From contig WBVU01000005.1 of NCBI GenBank assembly GCA_009192285.1, positions 2,436,731 through 2,500,730 of the forward strand: a stretch of DNA of 64,000 bases. The letters run 5' to 3'. Each line of letters begins with the position of its first letter. Within the stretch, counting starts at the first letter, position 1. Position numbers and translations under genes: made by a program. Below, in pieces: positions 43,800 through 54,963 of this stretch. Below the pieces are notes generated by a model. It ran no database searches, was not told where the DNA came from, and saw nothing but the letters and a program-made list of their open reading frames with translations. The DNA comes from Morchella semilibera (taxonomy: Eukaryota > Ascomycota > Pezizomycetes > Pezizales > Morchellaceae).

Positions 43800-46700
43800 A
43801 TGGGCCCAGAGAAATCTAAGGCCGGACGCATACCCAGGTGGTGGCGCAAGCTACGCTGCGTATTCCACCGCGATCCGAAGAAAACCGCCACTGATGAGTC
43901 AATTCCGGCATTGGCGGCTGAACAGGTCCCCGCCAACCCCACTGACCCCGCGGCCCATGAACCCCCACGACGAACCGGGTTCCGAAACCCAGGCCCCGCC
44001 GCTCTGCTATAAGCATTACTGCGGAACCTTGCGCCGCAGGGATGTAAGTATTCCTGGGTATCCCTATTAATAAATCCTGGATTGACGGCGCTCGTGGTGC
44101 TCACTATCTATGAAAGTAGCACACCTCCAAATATCCCAGTACATGACCAGGTGGTCAACTCTGGGTCCCCAGGTCTAGACGAATCAATGACAGAGGCTCC
44201 GACACCTTCCAACACGCAGGTACCGGCGGGCGTACCCAGCACCACTGCTACTACAACCACAGTAGCACTCCCGATTCAGTCACACGATACCCAACAGGAG
44301 ACACCGTCAAAACAGGCTGAGCCTGACTCGCAAAGGTAAGAATACTGATAGTATCTCGCCTCAGCGCCATCTATGTTAATAGATTGCTCCACAGAACTAC
44401 CAGCCTGTGGGAACAAGCTTGGAAAAACTGGGCAACTAAAAACGGCGGGAGCCCCAGCTCTGGGGAACCAACAGACGTGAAACTCGTCGATGAACTTATT
44501 AAAGACCTGAAAAAGAAAAAGGGCCAATGTGAAGAGAAACGGTGGTTTAAAGTCACAAAGGAAGGGGAGAAAGTATTTCTGATGGACGCACTTCTTGAAC
44601 AACTCAATAGATATGCTAGGATAGGTGATATTGCCATCCAGCATCATCCGGATATTGTTGCCCTCGCGTGGTCTGGCTTCCGGCTTCTGCTACAGGTAAG
44701 AAATCGCCCTATGTTTAATTATACATGTGTCAATATATGTTATCCCGCGATAGGCACCTGGACTCTACCTCCTGGCTACTTACTTACTTACCTAGGTCGG
44801 CACCGCTTATACCGGGGACATGAAGATTGTTACGGAGAGTCTGGAATATCTTGTACGGATATTGAGCGTTTGCGATATCTACGAGAGGCTTTACTCCCTG
44901 GATAATCATGACTCAACGGAACACCTCAACAATTCTATTGTAAAGCTATACGAATCAATCATCAAATATCTTTTCTATGCCAAACAGTACCTTGAGAAAA
45001 ATACAGCTGGTGAGCTTGAGTCACCGGAGAGAATCTGTCAGAGTGTGCTAAACATATACGTAGGACGGGTCCTTGATAGCTTCTTTTTAGAGTTAGGGGA
45101 GCTTTTGAATTCAATCAAGACAGGGGAGCAGGAAGTGGACAAATGGGCCAATTCTGCAGAGAAAGAAGGTTCGTGCTCAAATGTTACACCACTAATTGCC
45201 ATACTAACAGCCTTCACATTATCCAGCTTCTGCTGTTGGGCGTTCTGGTATGTATGGCCCTCATCCGAGGAATCCCTCCTAGCTCTGAGTTTTTTTGATG
45301 AAAGCTCAATCGTGTAAAGCTCAGGAGCGTAGTGCACAAGATTTGCGGACTCTTCTTTCAAAGGTCGAGCAGCCGGTTGAACATATCGGCGGTGCTGTAG
45401 AGGCCATTTTTAAAACTGTCGAGGGTAAGTAGTGTCTAATGAATCCCCAGGCCTTTCTAGCTTAGACTTAAATCCCTCAGGTAAAAGGCGACTGGAAATC
45501 TTGCAATGGCTGTCGGGTGTACAGTACATCGATCACCATTCGTATTTTGCCAGGCGTCGTCATGGGGACACAGGTAATTGGTTACTAGAAAATAGAGGGT
45601 TTCGGAACTGGAAGGAATCACAGTCATCGTCATTGTTCTGGCTACGAGGTGATGGTAAATACTTCCCATCTCTTTCCTCCAATTCCTTTGTGCTCCAGGC
45701 TGATACTTTGGGTAGCGGGATCAGGAAAAACCATGTTAGCGTAAGTGGTATATACGGCGGTTGTCTGCGGGGGTATAGGCTAATCCTTAATAGATCAATG
45801 GTTATCGATGAATTCTCGAAGAACCTTGATCACCATGCACTTGCTTATTTTTACTGTCTTTACCAGGATGAGAACAGAGATGGCCCAGAAGCAATCCTGA
45901 GAGGTCTCGTCAAACAAATATGCCTTGCATATCCGGGGATGAATCTTCCAACGCCCCTACTATCACTATACGAGGACCGGGAAAAAACAGGGCATAGCTC
46001 GGGCCCGCTAAAGCTTGAAGAGAGCGAGGAGCTGATTATAAAGCTATCAAAGGGGGTTTGGCAGACGACAGTTATCATTGACGCCCTTGACGAATGCAAT
46101 CCACGAACACGAGGCAGTTTATTCAGTGCTTTGAAGAGGATTGTTTCTGTAGCGAGTAACATAAAAATCTTCGTTACTGCACGGAACGATGGCGATATCG
46201 ACGAGAAGTTACGTGAATTCTCAAACCATTACATCCATGCGGTCGATAACACGGGGGACATCAATAGATTTATCGATACAGAGATTGAACGACGTTGCAG
46301 ACCTGACGACTTGAAAGATGGGGAATTATCACTGCTCGATGGAATGGCCTCTCAAGACTTGAAAGAAAAGATTATTTCAACGCTAAAGAAAAAGGCCTGT
46401 GGAGTGTGGGTTGACCCTCTCGCTTGGTAAAGATACAATGAGTTAATTAGCTGTAGATTTATGTGGGCTCATTTTCAGATTATTGCGATTTGCGAGGAGC
46501 ATATTCCTGCGGATGTTGAAGATGCGCTTGAGAAATTACCAAAGGACCTAGATTCAACCTACCGGAAGGTTTTCGAACGGATCGACAAACAAACCGAAGC
46601 AGCGCGCTCCACAGCTCGGGAAGTGCTAAAATGGGTGCTGTATGGGGAGAATACCTCGCCTAAGCTGATCATTCAGGCCTTGGCAGTCAAACCGAATAAG

Positions 46701-48215
46701 ACTACATTGGACCGGGGAAAGCTCGCGTGGAACACACGGAAGATTCTGAGCATTTGCCATAACCTCATCGTATATGACGAGACACTTAAGAAGCTCCGTT
46801 TTGCACATCTTTCGGTGCAGGAGTTTCTAGAACATCATCCTGATTTTACCCCGAAGGACAGAATCCACTGCTACATGGCAGAGATACTTATGACCGTACT
46901 CACCCATTACCATTCCAGCCCCGAAGTCGGTGACATTCCCGACTTACATGACCACTCCATTCATCACTGGCAGGTCCATGTCCAACGTTCAAGCACCGCT
47001 AGGAGCAACTATTTAGACGATTGTTTGAAAGCGTTTTTGAAACCTGGGTTAGCATATGATGCATGGGTTTCGGGGGTGGTTGGTGATTCTAGGTATAGTG
47101 TGTTTTGTAGAGGCGATGACCCAAACTCTCGTGTATCTCCCTTTTGGGTTGCATGTTATTACAATCTATACAAAGACTGCAGGTACATGTTGAGTAACAG
47201 AGGTTCCAGTGTGAGCGATGGTTTACCCACAACGGAACTCCCAGAGGCGGGGGTGTGCAGGGACACGGTTGAGGGAATATCAAAACAAGAGGGGGTACAG
47301 CTAAATATGAAGAACACTTCTGGCCATACACCGCTATCAATAGCTGCATATCAGGGACACACAGAGATAGTGAGGCTACTGCTAGAGACGCCGGGAGTGG
47401 ACTTAAACACCAAGAACAATAGGGATAATACAGCGCTATTACAAGCTGCATACCAGGGGGAGACAGAGATAGTGAAGCTACTGCTAGAGACGCCGGGAGT
47501 GGACTTAAACACCAAGAGCAATAGGGGCTATACAGCGCTATCACGAGCTGCACTAGAGGGACACACAGAGATAGTGAAGCTACTGTTAGAGACGCCGGGA
47601 GTGGACTTAAACACCAAGAGCAATAGGGGCAATACAGCGCTATCACGAGCTGCACTAGAGGGACACACAGAGATAGTGAAGCTACTGCTAGAGACGCCGG
47701 GAGTGGACCTAAACAACAAGGACATTCTTGGTGATACAGCGCTAGCACAAGCTGCACTGAAGGGACACACAGAGACAGTGAAGCTACTGCTAGAGACGCC
47801 GGGAGTGGACTTAAACACCAAGAACGATAAGGGTAGTACAGCGCTGTCACAGGCTACACTGAAGGGACACACAGAGATAGTGAAGCTACTGCTAGAGACG
47901 CCGGGAGTGGACCTAACCACCAAGAACGATAAGGGTAATACAGCGCTATCACTAGCTGCATACCAGGGACACACAGAGATAGTGAAGCTACTGCTAGAGG
48001 CGCCAGGAGCGGACCTAAACAACAAGGACGATGATGGTGGTACGGCGCTATCACTAGCTGTATACCAGGGACACACAGAGATAGTGAAGCTACTGCTAGA
48101 GACGCCGGGGGTGGACCTGAGCACCAAGAACAGCGGTAATGAGACACCACTAGCATCAGCTCTGCGGAACGGGCACACCGAGATAGCAGAACTCTTGAAG
48201 GGCACAAAGCTTTAG
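43800..48215 (+). CDS. NLR-like protein: DUF7708-NACHT-ankyrin
   Basis: Fungal STAND/NLR-type receptor. Exons with consistent phases: 44120?-44335, 44395-44695, 44796-45168, 45320-45424, 45481-45654, 45716-45740 (25-bp microexon), 45794-46405 and 46457-48215. A first exon from ATG 43800 (MGPEKSKAGRIP) looks coding, but its junction was not resolved. Domains: a DUF7708-like helical N-terminus (HPDIVALAWSGFRLLLQ, then LESLEYLV-type stretch and SIVKLYESIIKYL); a linker with RRLEILQWLS; NACHT with Walker A GDAGSGKTML created by splicing 45654 to 45716, Walker B TTVIIDALDEC and TARNDGDI; then helical and winged-helix parts (LPKDLDSTYRKVFERI, RFAHLSVQEFLE); and nine 34-residue ankyrin repeats. Such proteins sense non-self or effectors and can trigger cell death. 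No stop interrupts the spliced frame from 44395. Likely functional. Confidence 0.85.
47308..48206 (+). repeat. Nine 102-bp ankyrin-coding tandem repeats
   Basis: Each unit codes 34 residues ending in HTEIVKLLLETPGVDL or close to it. The stretch coding GHTEIVKLLLETPGVDL is almost unchanged in units 2-8 at DNA level, while the three to five residues after NTK/NNK vary (NNRD, SNRG, DILG, NDKG, DDDG). Long ORFs on the opposite strand are mirror shadows. Confidence 0.95.
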
Positions 48216-48773
48216 CTCCTTCTCGGCGGGCACTCTTAGTAAGACTGATAATCCTGGTTAAGATACCAACATGGTATTTAAGTCTCTAACTGACAACCGT
48301 GACGTCATGGTTAGTCGACCTAGGAGCATTATCTTTCACAAAGCGACTTCGGAGAGAGATGGTATGGTGCGGGAACTTGCAATTGGCGTTAACGTTAGGG
48401 GCGGAGGACATAAGGTTCTAGTTGGGTAAAACCTATTTTCCAATCTGTTCGGAAATATCATTAGTAGGATAAATCCCCGGGCATCTTTCTGAGATATAGT
48501 TATTAAAAACAACGTGAAACTACTTTGTAATCAAGCAAATATCCTATAAGTTCTCCGTGCCTTTTGACAATTCATAATATTTTGGTTTCCACAATCGAGC
48601 CGGCATGCCAATCAGTAAGGGGAGTTAGATTACTGTTTAACATTAGTACCCAGATGGGCGCTCAATTTACTTGAGATATGCCGCCGGTAATGAGATTCAC
48701 GCCTCCCTACACCAAGGGGGTTGTACTACCGCAAGCCCAGCAGGGATAGCATCCAAAGCCTATCCGGGGAGAG

Positions 48774-48885
48774 CGATTTGGCCAAGAACCTCTGAATCTA
48801 AATATTTAGTTCTTGGCGAAAGCTTTTGGTATAAAAATCCCAAAATTTGAGCTCAAAATATGAAAAACAGGGATTGACCAAATCG
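48774..48885. mobile_element. 112-bp inverted-repeat element, copy 2
   Basis: Starts CGATTTGGCC and ends GACCAAATCG (one mismatch). Same length as copy 1 at 4881-4992, with a shared interior, for example AACCTCTGAAT and AAATATTTA. Confidence 0.65.
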
Positions 48886-50346
48886 ATCTAATATCACATC
48901 CTCCACCAGAATTGATCACGAATCAGAACCCAATAGGTGTATCTCTTATAGAGTAATGGGAGCAAATGTATATTCTCTTACCTCACGTGCCACGCTGACT
49001 GCTCAAACCTTGTTGGAATACCTAGCTCCCACAGAGCTTGAATGATGTAGGCTCAAGAACCAAAAGGTCCCACTCCCTTGTCACTCCGACTGGTTCGGTT
49101 GCAAGTGGGATTTAATTCCTGTCTTGGCGCAGCATGATTATGAATATAAGGTAAATATCAACACTAAGGAAGCCCCAACCCCATGCACTGCGCTGCTGCG
49201 AGACACAGTGGGCTACGTATGAGACATTCTGCGCACTCATGCTTTTCTCTCTGTCCTGGTTCCTGCCCTGGGATGTCCAGTATTTCGGCGACATGGAGAC
49301 GCGGGGATGCAGAGGAACAAATAAAATGAGAGGTTGGCACAGACAATGGTTATAGCGCTGGGTGTGCTGCCAGGGAATCGTGAAGCCGTAACATCGTACC
49401 AGCGGTCCTCCCGGTAATAACTGTGATGGGGTATTTGCTTCGCAATATCCCGCCATGTATCGGTCATCGACCCCGGTGATGCTTGCTTCTTAGAGGTGAT
49501 AGGAAGAATAATTTTGGCTGTAGTTGGCTTATTACGGATATACCCTAACACTGCTAGAAGCACTAACCTGAGTTCCTTTTCATATTGGTAAACAACTAGA
49601 TGGCGATGGATATATTCGAATAGCCAAGTTATGCAACTTCTAGATTTCCACCAGGTAACCCCTCCAGGACGGATAAACTTATGGCGGACCCCCCGAAATA
49701 CCACTTACAAAGTGCGTTGACGGTTGTGTTTTTTCCTACCGCACATCAGCCTCGGTGCATCTGTTTGGCCACTCGGTGTATATAGCGACTGTGGATGTCT
49801 ATGATCGCAAACTACATGTACTGATATATTAGGCACATGCATAGTGTATGCTTTCTTTTCTTTCTTCTGCATGGGGGTGGGTAGGGTAATCATTGGCGGA
49901 AGGACAATGATGATTGATCCAGTGTACCCACAGAGGCACACTCGATACCACTTTTGTGTGGTCCTGCCTTTTGATTACATACATAATATTAACCTCTATC
50001 TGAAGATCTAAGATTATAACATGGAATGCGCAAGTTATGCGCAGATTCCTGTATCTATATATGGAGGCAGGTCAATCAGCCACTTGTCCATTCCACATGT
50101 CCTATCCTATTGGAAGGACTAGCCTTGGGACATATTTAATTTGGCAATTTTCCTACAATAGCGTGAGTGGTAGAACAAGTCGAAAACGTCGAAAAGGCAA
50201 TGAGGCTTCCAGCCCTGGGCCCTCTTTATTTATAGTAGTGCTATTGCGCAAAGCAGGGTCACTGGCCACGCTGAGGTCTTCTCCCGATGCAGTGGGGTGT
50301 GGATTGTTGATCCCCGCGCATGCCTTCCTGCAACACCAAATGTGTG

Positions 50347-50412
50347 TACTCGTCTACCAGCATAAGAACCAGAAAATGCAATTACTCAGGTTCGTATGCT
50401 GGTAGACGAGTA
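50347..50412. repeat. 24-bp stem hairpin, 18-base loop
   Basis: TACTCGTCTACCAGCATAAG plus AACC is followed, after 18 bases, by its reverse complement with one mismatch. An RNA from either strand would form a long, nearly perfect hairpin. No gene start is nearby. Confidence 0.85.
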
Positions 50413-53154
50413 GGTACAAGTGTTTGAAGTCATGTCTCTCCTTATCGCCAAGGTACGTTATGATCGGCGCAGGGTTTCGCTTGCATGCTGCGACCGGCGG
50501 TGGGGGTTGAATTAAAGTTTAGCTGCGTTTACTACTTTATGATCGCATCAAGAAAATCCGCCCTAACCTGCATCCCATGTTGACTCTACTCTAACTAAGT
50601 ACATACTCCATGTCACAGGGCAGGTGAAAAAAAAATAGTTTTGGTCTTAATTCGAACGGGAGCCTTGGGTTGTTAGACTTGGCGCCAAGAAAGAAACATC
50701 GGCGCGACCAAATCTCGTCCCTTCTGCATGTTTCAACCTCCAGCACCAACTCAAATCACGCCTCACCCCCCCCCCCCCGAACTACATACATACAGATCCC
50801 CCATCGCCCCAGCCAGTGGCAGCAGTAGCAGTGTGCTGGGTATGTTCTCGCTACTCCTAACCCCTCCACCCCCGCTCTTACTGATCGCCCACCCCCAGCA
50901 GATCCCCAGCAGCCCCGGTGCAAAACACCTTTGTGCACCGAGACTACATGTACTCCTAACACCGATAACTACCCTCAATTTATACTATAATACCATCATC
51001 ATCTCCTTTATCAACCCCCAACCCCCCAGATCTGCCCGGGATGTCGAATCGGGGGGGGTCGATTTTCACAGTCCGTTGATGCCGCGAAGAGCAGTGGGTC
51101 CAGTACACATCGAGTAGGAACATGGAGCACAAGTGGGTCCAATTTTTCTCAGGCTTGGGCACGAGACTTGGACACTTTTTGCCTCCTCTTGTTGCACCAT
51201 TTGTCTCGTGCCCATCACTACCGATATTTAACCTTCCCTAGCATTCGCTAGTGGTTGAAGAGAGTAGTCCATTAACTATTACCCAGAGAAAGCCTTATGC
51301 AAGCAACAAGAGCTGCTCTCCGCCCGAAGAACCAGCATGGAGCCGTTTTCTTCCACTATCGGCCTCCAAAGACAGTCCATTCAGCTTTATGATATGGTCT
51401 CCATATTTGCGTTTATGTTTATTGTCATACAAAGACTCCCGTCTATTGTCATAGGAAGAGTTCCGTTGGAGTTGCAGACGTCGTGCAGCTTTAATAAGGT
51501 ATGAATAGAACTTATCTGAGGGGACCAGGTATGAACGTGTATCCGATGCATGACTAAAAAGAAGCCTCAAAAGGCCATCCATGAACCAACCAAAGGAAAA
51601 TAAAGAGACCCTGCAGAACAACAGACAGCCCAGACCTCACCAGAAAAGGATCGTTACATATAGCGATAGAGCTAAATAGAGCCTAGGATTTGTCCAACCC
51701 ACTCCGTGTAGTCACATTCTATACAAAACCATTTGTAGCCATTAACTGCAGAAAGTGCAGGAGCTGATGGGTAGATTCCAGCCTTTGAACAATGGCGACC
51801 CTCCACGTTACCCGTCTCCGGGCAGCACTCTAAACCTGCTCGTGTTTCCTCCTCCAGTGGTCCCTCCTGCAGATTGATAAAAGCTACGGGCTAAATGTTA
51901 TCATCGGGCCCCACCAGCCACTGCCTTACACTGTCATTAGGACTAGCTCCGTACTCGGCCAGCAGAAGTCGATAACCCCCGCTCACCACTACTAAGACCT
52001 GCAAGCACCTCTCACCACATAAGAACCAAGATTTCGTAATTTCGGAAGGGCCGAAAACTATTTTTTCACGAACACCTTCCCCCCCCTTTTTTTTCGTTGG
52101 GGCCATGGATACCGAACCCACGCTCACCCCGCGACATATGGGAGGGACGCCCCCGAGTTGATCCTTATCTTCTAACTGTGTGAGCAGCACATAATTGTTA
52201 CTATAAAAGCGTTTTCTGTCTATACAAGGCTAATCTAACATCTAGTCTGATATAACAGCCCACTGTCAGGGTTAGGGTTCCAATCCCAACAGCGAGGTGC
52301 GCGGCCGTGATAGGTCATCCGTGGGAATCCCGAAGCGGCAAACGGAGAGGCTCTACACCCAGAAAACCTTTCCTGTCTTCTCCCCGCCAATAAGTATCCT
52401 CCTATTCTAATGTTTTTTTATATACGTCTGCGAGGGTGCGCGTGAGGCTCGTGGGAGTTAGGCTTTCATATTACACCCCTCCACCTGTATCCTATACCTA
52501 AAGTGGCAGTTCATGAGGATCACTAATATAGGCACCATTGCCACTTCTAGCCACAGATGTTGGAATCTCACCTGATTCATGTGTTACACTCGGTGCCATG
52601 TGAGCCGAGTGATAGTGCGTGCATCATCAACCGGGTTGAAAGCATATTCACAACTGCAACCCTCACGCATGCCTGAAAAGTACTCTACAAACTAGCACCG
52701 CAAGAGGGAGCAACAACCGGAGAAGCACCAATCCAAACACACTCACCCCGACCCCCCGGTTTCAACCGTTCAAGCCGCAGCTTCCAATACATAAACCCCA
52801 AGTATATATTACTATTAGTAAAGTAAAAGAGACTAGAACTAGAGATAAAATAGCTTTACATATCCGATAACTGTGGGAATGGCCCCGGTTCGCCCTTCCC
52901 TTTCTCTTTTTTACAGATGAGATACCTCAGGAACTTGTCGATAATACATATAGACCTAGCTTGAAAAGAACTATCCCTGCGAGAACAAATCCCGGAGGTA
53001 TTAAGATTCAACAAGCTCGGAGCGACTGTTCGCTTGAGGAGATAACTCTTTGGACTTTGGACATATGGATCTTATAACAGCTCTAGGGGAAATAAAGTAT
53101 TAAAACAAAGACCACAGTGGTATATCTCGGCGAATAAGTAGGACAAAACAGTGA

Positions 53155-53604
53155 GTGTTACAAGAATCGGGGTGTCGTGGTAGCAGTGGTTGTTGCGCGG
53201 CCTCGCTAGAAACCCACTCGGGCTTTTACATACCTGATCTAACAATTATGTTACTACGGCCACTTCCTAAGCATTGGTACACTAAAGTCGATCCCCTTTC
53301 ACCCAACTTAGTTAATGGACCCGTTCCAGTCATTTCTTTTACCTGGTTCGAAAGTTTCAGTTGATGAGATGATGATCAAATTCAATTCCCCCCCAAAATC
53401 CCCACCTAGACCAACCCCAAATTCCCATCCAATTCCTAGCCTACACGAGTTAGAAAGCCGTCCTACCCCAGCACTTTTAATTTGTCTTCTTTGTAGGTGG
53501 AATAGAACGGTAGACCCGGCTAGTAAAGTCAGGAAAGACAATTTTGGATATAAACAATGCTTCTCAATACTACATTTAGATAATGACTGGTTTTTTGTTT
53601 TGTA
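53155..53604 (+). pseudogene. Possible piggyBac-like transposase remnant
   Basis: One frame reads LPKHWYTKVDPLSPNL near 53260 and, after a frameshift near 53320, another reads LPGSKVSVDEMMIKF. This order and the DE pair resemble the region around a catalytic acid in piggyBac-type (DDE_Tnp_1_7) transposases. The rest does not match well and nothing flanks it as a terminal repeat. A chance resemblance remains possible. Confidence 0.3.
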
Positions 53605-54963
53605 ATCAACCAGTAGGTATTTTAATACCGGAAGTAACTCGGTCTCACACAATCCAAGATGATCTCGAAAAAGGGCGGAATTAAGGGAAATATGCTGGAA
53701 GGCTAGATGGGTTTGTATTTCTGGCCGGGTGCCGAGTAGTGCATTTAAGTGAAGTAAGGACCGGGGCGTAATGGAGGGAAGTGCTTGGTTGATGCTGTTA
53801 TAATTTTATAATAGGGAAGGTATAGGGTGAGATTTGGGAATTGAGAAAGATCGAGCTACCCGAGCTGTAGATGATGAGTGTAAGAGGTTAAGGCTAGCTG
53901 GTATTGTGAGTAGGAAGGAATCACTTAGGGGAAATCACAAGTAGTATATATATAAAAACCACCGCCGCGGCAGGAACTTGCTATGGCGAGTTTTTTTCCC
54001 TATAATTATTTCCTCGGTACTGGCTTAATTCGGCAGTTGTGGTATCTGTGGCTTGAAATACCCAGGCATTCTGAGGAACTAAAGTTCTGCCGTGCAATCA
54101 CGGTAAAGGAGATCAACGGCTTCACGAAAAGTAAATGGTTGTAGCAGAGTTCTAAACTCATGTCTAGTCGGTAGATGGAGGGATAATTGGTCCAGTGGAT
54201 CACTCCTTCATCAATTACATTTTTTTTTAGTATTGCATCGCTTAATTTTGCGCATCACTCAGACCCAGGGCTGAGCAGGCTCTCTCCCTTGTACATACCC
54301 AGCCGCATTCTCTGGTCATAACGCGGTACCGTTAATTCTTGAATAATCCACTATCCCCGTATTTGTATGTGGTAAGCCCGAACCAAGGCGAATTGGCGAA
54401 TCAAACTCCAGGAGTTCATGCAGATACATACTTTTTCTCACCCGGAATTAAGATTTAGCGAAGCGGGGATAGTGGATTTCTCGAGAATTTACGGTAATAG
54501 AGGCTTTGCGCAGATGGAGCTAGCTCCATTTTCGGTAACTTGATTGGTGCCGATCCCAAAGTCTGCCGATCAGATAATCGAAATAGAGCTGGCTCCACCT
54601 CTAATACATGTAGGCTCCCTTTCTAGATAGATAAGATTAGATCCAATCCTTGTATTGATAAGATCCATCTCGCCTCAGCTTTGTCGCTCTTGGCACTCGC
54701 TTAGGTAACTCATCCAACACGTCACACTATTTCCCACAGTCGCTTATATAACAGACTCTCACCTCCAATTACCCCATTCTCTTTCCTCTAGTCCCCCCGC
54801 CCTCCCTCCCTCCCCCAGCAATGCCAACCATCCCCTCCTTGGTATTCCCCCCCCCCCCAGGTCTTGGCAATCTCCCCTGCCTCTCCTCTCCTCCACTTCA
54901 TCTCAACTAACCCCCACAAACAACTTAGCATCCAAAAAACCCCCCTCTTCCTCCCGGCCTCAG
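53605..54963. other. Gene-free stretch
   Basis: No supported gene. It contains T-rich and AT-rich DNA and, at 54400-54600, a doubled GAGCTAGCTCCA/GAGCTGGCTCCA phrase. The final part may be promoter and first exon of the next gene. Confidence 0.4.

Larger units (their letters stand above)
48216..53154. other. Gene-poor stretch
   Basis: No convincing gene. ORFs at 49237-49704, 51295-51621 and 51891-52190 (all minus) have no recognisable motif. The region holds the second 112-bp inverted-repeat element, a strong hairpin at 50347-50412, a TGGGCACGAGAC inverted repeat at about 51155-51212, a poly-C run near 50767 and a doubled telomere-like motif at 52268-52279. Confidence 0.4.

Noticed and set aside
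47089-48207. Long minus-strand ORFs (up to about 253 codons) opposite the ankyrin repeats
   Set aside because: They mirror the 102-bp repeats of the plus-strand NLR-like gene in other frames and have no independent signal.
49237-49704. 155-codon minus-strand ORF as a gene
   Set aside because: No recognisable domain, no supporting introns or neighbours.
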